A stretch of DNA of 64,000 nucleotides, taken from Nocardia flavorosea (GTDB lineage: Bacteria; Actinomycetota; Actinomycetes; Mycobacteriales; Mycobacteriaceae). Positions 56,666 to 64,000 of the stretch are shown here, one piece after another. The stretch is from the NCBI RefSeq assembly GCF_015477805.1, contig NZ_JADLQL010000002.1:744001-808000 (forward strand). The letters run 5' to 3'. Both the position numbers and the translations under genes were made by a program. Below the pieces are notes generated by a model. That model saw nothing but the letters and a program-made list of their open reading frames with translations, had not been told where the DNA came from and made no database searches. Each line of letters starts with the position of its first letter. Position 1 is the stretch's first letter.

Positions 56666-58612
56666 ATGACCGAAACGCCGGACGCCTACCCGCCGAGCGC
56701 GGAGTTCGCTGCCGCGGCGAATGTGGATGCGGGTATCTACGAGCGTGCCGCGCAGGATCGCGAAGGGTTCTGGGCAGAGCAGGCCGGCCACCTCCACTGG
56801 CACCAGCGCTGGAACCAGGTGCTCGACTGGAGCGAGGCCCCGGTGGCGAAATGGTTCGTCGGCGGACGCCTGAACGTCGCCTACAACTGCGTGGACCGCC
56901 ACGTCCTCGAAGGACGCGGCGACAAGGTCGCGCTGCACTGGGAGGGCGAACCGGGCGACTCCCGCACGATCACCTACGCGGATCTGCTCGCCGAGGTCGG
57001 CCGGGCAGCCAACTATCTGACCTCGCTCGGTCTGACTGCCGGCGACCGGGTCGCCATCTACATGCCGATGATCCCGGAGACCATCGTGGCGATGCTGGCC
57101 TGCGCTCGGCTGGGCCTGACGCATTCGCTGGTTTTCGCGGGTTTCTCCCCGACCGCCCTTCGGCAGCGTATCGACGATGCCGAAGCGCGCCTGGTCATCA
57201 CCACCGACGGCCAATGGCGACGGGGTAATGCGGCGCCGCTGAAGGAGGCGGTCGACGAGGCGCTGTTCGCGCACGGCGATGTCCCGTCCAGCGTGGAACA
57301 TGTGCTGGTGGTACGCCGGGTCGGGATCGAGGTGGCCTGGACCGAGGGCCGCGATCTGTGGTGGCACGAAACCGTCGCCCGGGCCGAGCCGGCGCACGAG
57401 GCCGAGGCCTTCGATTCCGAACAACCGCTGTTCATCCTCTACACCTCGGGTACGACGGGTAAGCCCAAGGGCATCCTGCACACCAGCGGCGGATACCTCA
57501 CCCAGACCGCCTACACCCACCGCGTGGTGTTCGACCACAAACCGGAAACCGATATCTACTGGTGCACCGCCGACGTCGGCTGGGTGACCGGGCACAGCTA
57601 TATCGTCTACGGCCCGCTCGCCAACGGCGCCACCCAGGTGCTCTACGAGGGCACACCGAACTTCCCCGACGAACACCGGCACTGGCAGATCATCGAGAAG
57701 TACGGCGTGACGATCTACTACACCGCCCCCACTCTGGTTCGCACCTTCATGAAGTGGGGCCGCCAGATCCCGGACGCCCACGATCTGTCCTCGATCCGCG
57801 TGCTCGGCTCGGTCGGCGAACCGATCAACCCGGAGGCCTGGCGCTGGTACCGCGATGCGATCGGCGGCGGTACCGCACCGATTGTCGATACCTGGTGGCA
57901 GACCGAAACCGGAGCCATCATGATCTCCCCGCTGCCCGGTATCACCGCCACCAAACCCGGCGCCGCGATGACACCGCTGCCCGGTATCTCGGCCACCGTT
58001 GTGGACGAGGAGGGCAATACCGTGCGCCGCGGGGAAACCGAGGCCAACGGCTATCTGGTCCTGGATCAGCCGTGGCCGGCGATGCTGCGCGGCATCTGGG
58101 GCGATATGGAACGCTACCGGGCCACCTACTGGGACCGTTTCGCCCAGCAGGGCTGGTACTTCGCCGGTGACGGCGCGAAACTCGACGTCAACGGTGACCT
58201 CTGGGTGCTCGGCCGGGTCGACGATGTGATGAACGTATCCGGGCATCGCATCTCCACCGCGGAGGTCGAATCCGCCCTGGTCGGCCATTCCGGAGTCGCG
58301 GAGGCGGCGGTGGTCGGCGCCACCGACGAAACCACCGGTCAGGGGATCGTGGCCTTCGTGATCCTGTCCGCCGACGCCGCCGATACCGGCGCGGCCATGG
58401 TGGACGAACTCAAGGCCGAGGTAGCGCGCGAGATCAGCCCGATCGCCCGCCCCCGGGAAATCCACGTAGTACCGGAACTGCCCAAGACCCGCAGCGGCAA
58501 GATCATGCGGCGGCTGCTGCGCGATGTGGCCGAAGGTCGCGAACTGGGCGATACCTCGACTCTGGTCGACCCGCAGGTGTTCGAGAACATTCGCGCCGGT
58601 CGTTCCGAATAG
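56666..58612 (+). CDS. acs: acetyl-CoA synthetase, AMP-forming
   Basis: Converts acetate, ATP and CoA to acetyl-CoA in the cytosol. The 648-residue protein has the N-terminal Acs domain (FWAEQAGHLHWHQRWNQVLDW), core P-loop YTSGTTGKPKGILH, VGWVTGHSY, the acetyl-pocket tryptophan in DTWWQTETG, and the A10 region with the acetylatable lysine PKTRSGKIMRR. The acetyl-specific Trp (WWQ) argues for acetate over longer acids. ATG 56666 has AAGGAA nine to ten bases upstream; a GTG at 56657 is closer than ideal. Divergent from dppA. Confidence 0.95.
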   Translation: MTETPDAYPPSAEFAAAANVDAGIYERAAQDREGFWAEQAGHLHWHQRWNQVLDWSEAPVAKWFVGGRLNVAYNCVDRHVLEGRGDKVALHWEGEPGDSRTITYADLLAEVGRAANYLTSLGLTAGDRVAIYMPMIPETIVAMLACARLGLTHSLVFAGFSPTALRQRIDDAEARLVITTDGQWRRGNAAPLKEAVDEALFAHGDVPSSVEHVLVVRRVGIEVAWTEGRDLWWHETVARAEPAHEAEAFDSEQPLFILYTSGTTGKPKGILHTSGGYLTQTAYTHRVVFDHKPETDIYWCTADVGWVTGHSYIVYGPLANGATQVLYEGTPNFPDEHRHWQIIEKYGVTIYYTAPTLVRTFMKWGRQIPDAHDLSSIRVLGSVGEPINPEAWRWYRDAIGGGTAPIVDTWWQTETGAIMISPLPGITATKPGAAMTPLPGISATVVDEEGNTVRRGETEANGYLVLDQPWPAMLRGIWGDMERYRATYWDRFAQQGWYFAGDGAKLDVNGDLWVLGRVDDVMNVSGHRISTAEVESALVGHSGVAEAAVVGATDETTGQGIVAFVILSADAADTGAAMVDELKAEVAREISPIARPREIHVVPELPKTRSGKIMRRLLRDVAEGRELGDTSTLVDPQVFENIRAGRSE

Positions 58613-58982
58613 GCCGGGGACGGCCGAAACCTGCATATGCGATCCCGCACCGAACGAACCGGACAGCGGCTCACAGCTCGGGCCGCATTGCGTGCCGGTG
58701 CCGCTCCCGCTCCGGGTTCTGAGCTCGGGTTTTCCGCTGCGGATACCACGCCCGAAGTTGCCGGCAGAGCGGGATTCCCCGCTGGTTTTCACCGTCGGAT
58801 AGCGCATCCCCGGCCCCGCAGCGCTCCCCTGGCTGAGGGTACGCAGGGAGATACGGAATTACCGACCGTTAAGATTGCCTATGGTGTGCCGGGAAGTCTG
58901 GTCGGCGAGATGGTCGTGCGCTCGCCGGTGATCCCCGGGTCGAGCGGACGCAGAATATGTCCGTACGACCGAAAGGATTTCC
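58613..58982. other. gap between acs and nhaA
   Basis: 370 bp with no supportable gene. Words such as TAAGAT at 58869 and TATGGT at 58880 could be -10 boxes for nhaA. M. tuberculosis has a protease gene (Rv3668c) on the opposite strand here; no trace of it is seen. Confidence 0.4.
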
Positions 58983-60197
58983 GTGCTGAGCAGGCCCCGG
59001 TCGGAACTCGCCAGATATCTGCGCACCGAAACCGTGGGCGGTTCACTGCTCCTGGTCGCGGCTGCGGTGGCATTGCTCTGGGTGAACTCACCGTGGGGCG
59101 GGAGTTATCTGACCCTCACCGAAACCCGGCTGGCGATCCCGCCCCTACATCTCGACCTGTCCCTCGCGGATTGGGTCAAGGACGGGTTGCTCGCCGTCTT
59201 CTTCTTCGTCGCCGGGCTCGAACTCAAACGCGAACTCGTCGTCGGTGAACTGGCCGACCCCAAACGGGCCGCACTGCCGATCATCGCGGCCGTGGGCGGT
59301 GTGGTGACCCCCGCGCTGATCGCCTACGGCATCGGTTTCGGAGTCGACGGTATGGATCGCGGCTGGGCCATCCCGGTGGCCACCGATATCGCCTTCGCGC
59401 TTGCGGTGCTGGCGATGACCGGGTCCCGGATTCCCGCCAGCGCCCGGGTGTTCCTGCTCAGCCTGGCGGTGGTGGACGACCTGATGGCGATCGTGCTGAT
59501 CGCGATCCTGTTCACCGCCGGACTGGCGTTCACCTGGCTGCTGGTAGCGCTCGCCTGCTGCGGTGCCTGGTGGTTCGCCCAGCACCGGCGCTGGACCTCG
59601 CCGCTGATCTATATCCCGCTGGCGCTGCTGTGCTGGTACGCGCTGCACGAAGCACATATTCATCCAACCCTCGCCGGTGTCGCGTGCGGTCTGCTCACTC
59701 GCGTCCGCGCCGACGAAGATGAGGACGAAGCGCCCGCCACCCGCTGGGAACACACCTTCCAGCCGATATCGGCCGGTCTGTGTGTACCGCTGTTCGCGCT
59801 GTTCGCCTCGGGTGTCCCGATCAACGGGGAAGTCCTGGGTGATCTGTTCACCGAACGGCTGTCCCTGGCGATCATTCTCGGCCTGCTGCTGGGCAAGACC
59901 GTCGGCATCTTCGGGATCAGCTGGGTCGCGATCCGCACCGGGCTCGCCAAACGTCCCGCGAATCTGGGTTATCGCGATATGTTCGCCCTGTCGGTGCTGG
60001 GCGCGATCGGGTTCACCGTTAGCCTGCTCGTGGCGGAACTGGCCTTGGAGGGCTATCCCGCATCCGCCGAATTGGCCAAAGCCGCGGTGCTGGTGACCTC
60101 CATGGCCGCATCGCTGATCGGTTCGGCGCTACTGTTGCGGCGTGGGCGTGTCCACCAAGCGCGACGTGACGCGGATGCGCTAGAACCAGAACAGTAA
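58983..60197 (+). CDS. nhaA: Na+/H+ antiporter NhaA
   Basis: A 404-residue, 11-12-helix antiporter that exports sodium in exchange for protons. Landmarks: FFFVAGLELKRELVVGEL, PVATDIAFALAVLA (E. coli Asp133), SLAVVDDLMAIVLIAIL (Asp163-Asp164 transport site) and GKTVGIFGISW. The C-terminal RRGRVHQARRDADALEPEQ is a cytosolic tail. GTG 58983 has AAAGGATT. It is inserted between acs and the Rv3669 homologue, where mycobacteria have a different gene. Confidence 0.95.
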   Translation: MLSRPRSELARYLRTETVGGSLLLVAAAVALLWVNSPWGGSYLTLTETRLAIPPLHLDLSLADWVKDGLLAVFFFVAGLELKRELVVGELADPKRAALPIIAAVGGVVTPALIAYGIGFGVDGMDRGWAIPVATDIAFALAVLAMTGSRIPASARVFLLSLAVVDDLMAIVLIAILFTAGLAFTWLLVALACCGAWWFAQHRRWTSPLIYIPLALLCWYALHEAHIHPTLAGVACGLLTRVRADEDEDEAPATRWEHTFQPISAGLCVPLFALFASGVPINGEVLGDLFTERLSLAIILGLLLGKTVGIFGISWVAIRTGLAKRPANLGYRDMFALSVLGAIGFTVSLLVAELALEGYPASAELAKAAVLVTSMAASLIGSALLLRRGRVHQARRDADALEPEQ

Positions 60198-60234
60198 GAC
60201 CGAGCAGAATCGGGACAGGGAGAGGGTCGACCAC

Positions 60235-60732
60235 GTGAGTGTCACACAGGGCGGTAACGGCGACGGCGCACGAGGCGGCACGGTCACCTCGATTCCGCTG
60301 TCCGAGATCGACCCGCATGCCTCGGCCAGTTTCGGCAGCCTGGTCCGCGATGCCTCCGAGCAGGTCTCGACCCTGGTTCGCGCCGAAGTGGCGCTGGCCA
60401 AGGCCGAGGTCACCGGTGAGATCAAGAAGGGGTTGCAGGGCAGCGTCTTCTTCATCGGCGCGCTGACGGTGCTGCTGTTCAGCAGTTTCTTCTTCTTCTT
60501 CGCGGTCGCCGAAACGCTGGATATCTGGCTCACCCGCTGGGCCGCGTTCTGGATCGTCTTCGCTTTCATGATCTTGGTCACCGCACTGCTCGGATTCCTG
60601 GGCTACCGCAAGGTCAAGAAACTGCGGGCGCCGGAGAAGACGATCGATTCGCTCAAGCAGACCCGCACGGTGCTGCCCTCCGGCCTCGGCAGCCACGACA
60701 ACCCCACCGCGCTGGAGAAGACCGCGCGCTGA
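60235..60732 (+). CDS. phage holin-like (DUF1469) membrane protein
   Basis: A 165-residue membrane protein of the actinobacterial holin-like family (Rv3669 by position). A cytosolic N-terminus of about 70 residues ends in the amphipathic helix LVRAEVALAKAEVTGEIKKGL; two helices follow, VFFIGALTVLLFSSFFFFFAVAE and AAFWIVFAFMILVTALLGFLG, then the basic RKVKKLRAPEK tail. Despite the name, a role in lysis is not established. The GTG start has GGGAGAGGG upstream. It lies 37 bp after nhaA and 15 bp before the hydrolase, so the three may form one operon. Confidence 0.88.
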   Translation: MSVTQGGNGDGARGGTVTSIPLSEIDPHASASFGSLVRDASEQVSTLVRAEVALAKAEVTGEIKKGLQGSVFFIGALTVLLFSSFFFFFAVAETLDIWLTRWAAFWIVFAFMILVTALLGFLGYRKVKKLRAPEKTIDSLKQTRTVLPSGLGSHDNPTALEKTAR

Positions 60733-60747
60733 GCGGGGCAGACACCG

Positions 60748-61773
60748 GTGGTTACCGGGCGTTCACTACGCTCGGACGCCGTGGCGTCGAATTTTCCACC
60801 GGACCCGTCGAGCGTGCGCTATGACGGGGTCTGGACGCACCGTGATGTGCACGCCAACGGCATAAGGCTGCACGTAGCTTCCGCCGACCCCGGCGACAAC
60901 CGCGCCGCCGGACCCGACGACCCGGCGGCGCCGCTGGTGGTGCTGCTGCACGGGTTCGCTGATTTCTGGTGGACCTGGCGGCATCAACTCACTGCCCTGG
61001 CCGGGCTCGGCTACCACGCCGTCGCGGTCGACCTGCGCGGTTACGGCGACAGCGATAAACCCCCGCGCGGTTACGACGGCTGGACCCTGGCCGGCGATAT
61101 CGCCGGGCTGATCCGCGCGCTCGGCTACCGCGACGCGACCCTGGTCGGGCATGCCGACGGCGGCCTGGTGTGCTGGGCGACCGCGGTGCTGCATCCGCGG
61201 CTGGTGCGCGGTATCGCCGTCGTGTCCTCGCCGCATCCGTCAGCACTGAAGAGCTCGGTGTTGCGCGACAACGCGCAGCGCCGTGCCTTCCTACCGGGTT
61301 TGCTGCGCGCCCAGCTACCCCGCTATCCCGAACACCTGCTCACCCGCGAAGACGGCCGCGGCGCCGCCGAAGTGCTGACCGGCCGCAGTTCACCCGCCTG
61401 GTCCGAGACCGCGGAATGCACCGATACCGCAGCCCGGATGGCTGCCGCGATCCGGATCCCGGGCGCGGCGCATTGCGCGCTGGAATACAACCGGTGGGCT
61501 TTCCGCAGCCAATGGCGTCCCGACGGGCGCCGGTTCATGGCGGTGATGCGCAGCCCCGTCGATATACCGGTGGTCTCGATGCGCGGCGAATCCGATCGCT
61601 ACATCCTCCCGCATACGGTGCACCGCGCACCGCACCTGTCGCCGCGCCGCCGGGTGGTGACCGTCCGCGACGCCGGCCATTTCGCGCATCAGGAAAACCC
61701 CGAAGCGGTCACCGCCGAGATCGCCAAACTCCTCTCCGGCGAAGACCGTGGAAACCGTGACAGCCACGCCTGA
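60748..61773 (+). CDS. ephE: epoxide hydrolase-like alpha/beta hydrolase (EphE type)
   Basis: A 341-residue alpha/beta-hydrolase of the epoxide-hydrolase/haloalkane-dehalogenase group. HGFADFWWTWRHQL (oxyanion), DLRGYGDSDKP, then the elbow VGHADGG (133-139), and the catalytic histidine in DAGHFAHQ. In active epoxide hydrolases the elbow is GHDWGG with Asp as nucleophile; here Ala136 stands at that place and Asp137 follows, so activity is uncertain. GTG 60748 or GTG 60781 may be the start. Positional equivalent of Rv3670. Confidence 0.85.
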   Translation: MVTGRSLRSDAVASNFPPDPSSVRYDGVWTHRDVHANGIRLHVASADPGDNRAAGPDDPAAPLVVLLHGFADFWWTWRHQLTALAGLGYHAVAVDLRGYGDSDKPPRGYDGWTLAGDIAGLIRALGYRDATLVGHADGGLVCWATAVLHPRLVRGIAVVSSPHPSALKSSVLRDNAQRRAFLPGLLRAQLPRYPEHLLTREDGRGAAEVLTGRSSPAWSETAECTDTAARMAAAIRIPGAAHCALEYNRWAFRSQWRPDGRRFMAVMRSPVDIPVVSMRGESDRYILPHTVHRAPHLSPRRRVVTVRDAGHFAHQENPEAVTAEIAKLLSGEDRGNRDSHA

Positions 61774-62100
61774 CCGCCGTTCTGATATCGCAGGCCGGCT
61801 TCGCGCCGGTCTGCTCGCCGATCAGACCGCTGAGGCGCAGCAGCGGTCGACAGCGCACAACAGGGGCGCAATCACACAGGACAGACGAGACGAGCTCGCG
61901 TCAGCGAATGAAGGTGGCAGCCGGCCGCGCGGGCGGTGCTTGACCGGGATCCCGATATCCTCCGTGCAGGATGCGCCGCCGGGATGTGCCGGTTGCTGCG
62001 CCGGCAGACCGGGCCGACACCGGAACAGCTGTCGCCGGGCACGGCCGAGCGCGGGCCGGACCGAGCACCGCGGTCCGGCCCGAGTGACAGTCGGCTGAGC
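61774..62100. other. convergent spacer between ephE and marP
   Basis: 327 bp without a gene. It contains the strong hairpin listed at 62052 and a second small stem GCTGAG/CTCAGC near 62093-62109 overlapping the marP stop. Both serve as probable transcription ends. Confidence 0.4.
62052..62082. terminator. bidirectional terminator hairpin, ephE/marP
   Basis: CGGGCCGGACCG pairs perfectly over 12 bp with CGGTCCGGCCCG across the loop AGCACCG. It lies between the two convergent stop codons. Like others in this genome it lacks a U-tract. Confidence 0.7.
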
Positions 62101-63294
62101 TCAACTCAGCACACAGGGGCCGGTGGCGACCGGCACAGTCGACGAGGGCGCCGCGGTGATCCGTGCACGGATCTCGTTGAGCGTCAGCACATAACCGGTG
62201 TCGTCGTCGGTGACGGCGGCACCGAACACCACGCCCAGCACATTGCCCTCGGTATCGACCAGCGGGCCACCGGAGTTACCCGCCCGCACCTGGCCGCGAA
62301 CGGTGTACACCTCGCGTTCGACGGTCCCGTCGCGGTAGATGGTGGGACCGCTCAGATCCAGGGTTTCCCGGACCCGGGCCGCGCTCGCGGTGTAGCGGCC
62401 GCCCCCCGGGTACCCGAGCACGATCGCGCTCTCGCCCGAACCGGCCGCTTCCGGTGCCTGCGGTATCACCGGCGCCGTGAGCCCGGGTACCGACAACACC
62501 GCGATATCCATGGACGGATCGAATTCCACCACTGTCGCTTCCAGCGGGCCCACCGCCGAATCCACCGTCACACTGGTGGTTCCGGCCACCACGTGCGCGT
62601 TGGTCATCACACGTTCCGGCGCCACCACGAAACCCGAACCTTCCAGCGCGCGCTGGCAACTCGGCGCGACCCCGCGGATACGCAGCACGCTCTGCTGCAG
62701 CGATTCGGCCACGGGACTGGCCAGCACGCTCGGGTCCGGGGGCTCCACCGCCGCGATCGGCGCGCGGCCGAACGGCCCGATCACATCCGGCAGACCCGAG
62801 GTGTTCAGCAGTTTCGAGAACTCGTTGGGCAGTTTGCGCAGCCAATCCGGCGCGACCCGGTTGACATCGGCGAGCACCCGGGAGCTGTTGATCGCCGTGG
62901 CGATGGCCGGCTGCGAGGAGGTGGCCAGCGGTAACGCCAGCAGCCACGCCGTGACCAGTACCGCACCGGCCATCAGCACGGCCCCTACCGTGCTGTCGGC
63001 GCCGCGGGCGAAGGGATGCCGCATTCCACTGCGCGCAGCCCGGCCCAGCACCATCCCGGCGATCTCACCGACGATCACGAGCAGGACGATGAGCAGCACA
63101 CCGGCCAGGACCCGGCTGCGGCCCTCGTCGATGTGCACGAGAATATGCGGGGCGATCAGGATCCCGGCCACGGCGCCCAGCACCACCCCGAGGAAGGCCA
63201 GCGCCGAACCCACCGCGCCCTGCCGCCACCCGGAGGAGGCAGCCGCCAGCGCCAGAACGACCACCGCGATATCGAGCCACGTCGAAGAGCTCAC
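62101..63294 (-). CDS. marP: membrane-anchored acid-resistance serine protease MarP
   Basis: A 397-residue protein with four N-terminal membrane helices (ranging from LDIAVVVLALAAASSG to AVLMAGAVLVTAWLLALPL) and a periplasmic trypsin-like domain. The catalytic triad is clear: His in VMTNAHVVAG, Asp in FDPSMDIAVL and Ser in VRAGNSGGPL. Two cysteines (APSCQRAL and the C-terminal GPCVLS) match the disulfide of M. tuberculosis Rv3671c, which activates it under oxidising or acid conditions. In that species it activates RipA to resist phagosomal acid. It overlaps the nudix gene by 4 bp (GTGA). Confidence 0.96.
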   Translation of the reverse strand: MSSSTWLDIAVVVLALAAASSGWRQGAVGSALAFLGVVLGAVAGILIAPHILVHIDEGRSRVLAGVLLIVLLVIVGEIAGMVLGRAARSGMRHPFARGADSTVGAVLMAGAVLVTAWLLALPLATSSQPAIATAINSSRVLADVNRVAPDWLRKLPNEFSKLLNTSGLPDVIGPFGRAPIAAVEPPDPSVLASPVAESLQQSVLRIRGVAPSCQRALEGSGFVVAPERVMTNAHVVAGTTSVTVDSAVGPLEATVVEFDPSMDIAVLSVPGLTAPVIPQAPEAAGSGESAIVLGYPGGGRYTASAARVRETLDLSGPTIYRDGTVEREVYTVRGQVRAGNSGGPLVDTEGNVLGVVFGAAVTDDDTGYVLTLNEIRARITAAPSSTVPVATGPCVLS

Positions 63295-63995
63295 AACACC
63301 ATCCCCACCGCGGCCAGCGCCTGCTCCAGATCACGCACGTCGGTTCGGTCCCATTCCGATTCCCAGCCCAGTGAAGTCATGAGTCCGGCCAGTATGCCGC
63401 CGGTGAGCCCCCAGACCAACATTCCGTCCACCTGGAAGGCCGGACTCCGGTAGCCGAGCGCGCTGCGCACCAGGAAACGGTTCGCCGGATCCAGCAGATC
63501 CGCCATCGGTACACGGACCACCCGATCGGTTTCCCCGCGGTCCACGACCCGCACCTCACTCGGCGTGCGCCAATAGGCGACCACCGGGGTCACGTCGAAG
63601 CGGGAAGGCGGTACGAAGAGCTCGGGCAGGGTTGTCACCGGTACGACGCCCGCACGGTCGAGCCCCGTCTCTTCCCATGCCTCGCGCAGCGCGGTATCGA
63701 TCGGGCCGTCGTCACCTGGATCGACCGCACCGCCGGGAAAGGCGACCTGACCGCGGTGCTGGCGCATGGTGGAGGCACGCTGCGTGAGCAGAACCTCGGC
63801 ATCCGCGGGCAGTCCGCCCGGCGCTCGCGGATCGCCGGCGGGGTCACCGGCGAACAACACCAGTACGGCGGCCTTGCGTACTTTGCCCGCCATGGTGCGG
63901 CGCAGAACCCGCGTCCGCCCCAGCGTATCGGAGAAATCTGGCTGCCCGGGACCGGCCGCCCTGCTCAACCAGGGCGGCGATTGTTCTTCGGTCAC
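63291..63995 (-). CDS. CoA pyrophosphatase-like Nudix hydrolase
   Basis: A 234-residue Nudix hydrolase. The Nudix box is read as GGAVDPGDDGPIDTALREAWEETGL (REAWEETGL core), with QVAFPGGAVD the UPF0035-like signature of the CoA pyrophosphatase group (NudL/Rv3672c). It would hydrolyse CoA or acyl-CoA to phosphopantetheine and ADP. A GTG at 63995 is the start seen; an upstream start beyond the right edge cannot be excluded. Co-transcribed with marP. Confidence 0.9.
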   Translation of the reverse strand: MTEEQSPPWLSRAAGPGQPDFSDTLGRTRVLRRTMAGKVRKAAVLVLFAGDPAGDPRAPGGLPADAEVLLTQRASTMRQHRGQVAFPGGAVDPGDDGPIDTALREAWEETGLDRAGVVPVTTLPELFVPPSRFDVTPVVAYWRTPSEVRVVDRGETDRVVRVPMADLLDPANRFLVRSALGYRSPAFQVDGMLVWGLTGGILAGLMTSLGWESEWDRTDVRDLEQALAAVGMVL

Positions 63996-64000
63996 GGAAT

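Noticed and set aside
56324..58807. Minus-strand reading frame continuing DppA for another 828 codons across the acetyl-CoA synthetase gene.
   Set aside because: It is antisense to a certain acs gene, has low-complexity composition, and a lipoprotein signal with good ribosome site begins DppA at 56323.

Overview
The window is GC-rich actinobacterial DNA. Gene order matches two stretches of the Mycobacterium tuberculosis chromosome, by recalled synteny: Rv3610c and Rv3624c-Rv3628 (ftsH, hpt, tilS, DUF2342, dacB, ppa) and Rv3644c-Rv3672c (holB, topA, cspA, helicase, tad genes, dppA-D, acs, marP, nudix). Accessory genes in between, rather than mycobacterial ones, suggest a Nocardia or close relative in the Mycobacteriales. 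Starts are often GTG, ATGA/GTGA overlaps are common, and no insertion sequence, prophage or CRISPR array is visible.

Left part (1-16.8 kb): the 5' end of ftsH, then a DUF/SDR/aldehyde dehydrogenase patch with a LysR regulator, then the conserved minus-strand run dacB, DUF2342 metalloprotease, tilS, hpt, with ppa divergent. A dienoyl-CoA isomerase-like crotonase, a YbaK-like editing domain and a flavin reductase follow.

Accessory part (16.8-34.8 kb): the most notable locus is a 1303-residue single-module NRPS with the architecture of epsilon-poly-L-lysine synthase (adenylation, carrier, then six membrane helices around three soluble blocks). It is translationally coupled to a 447-residue M1 zinc aminopeptidase. 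The adenylation pocket reads D-A-E-S-I-G-T-V-V-K, close to lysine-type codes. Next come a membrane DUF2752 gene, three alpha/beta hydrolases, two oxidoreductases, a TetR-controlled pair of small membrane proteins with palindromic operators, a secreted lipase, a SAM-binding protein, an NTF2-like protein and an MFS exporter, ending at a tRNA-Thr.

Right part (34.8-64 kb): DNA metabolism (holB, topA), cspA, an MrfA-type helicase, and a seven-gene tad/Flp operon headed by ssd, whose upstream region carries two perfect actinobacterial DnaA boxes. Between the HAD phosphatase gene and a degenerate Fic-fold gene lies a promoter-to-terminator unit of about 300 nt at the position of the RNA-polymerase-binding RNA Ms1/MTS2823. 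A DppABCD peptide/haem importer, acetyl-CoA synthetase, an NhaA antiporter, a holin-like membrane protein, an EphE-like hydrolase, the MarP acid-resistance protease and a CoA-type Nudix hydrolase close the window.
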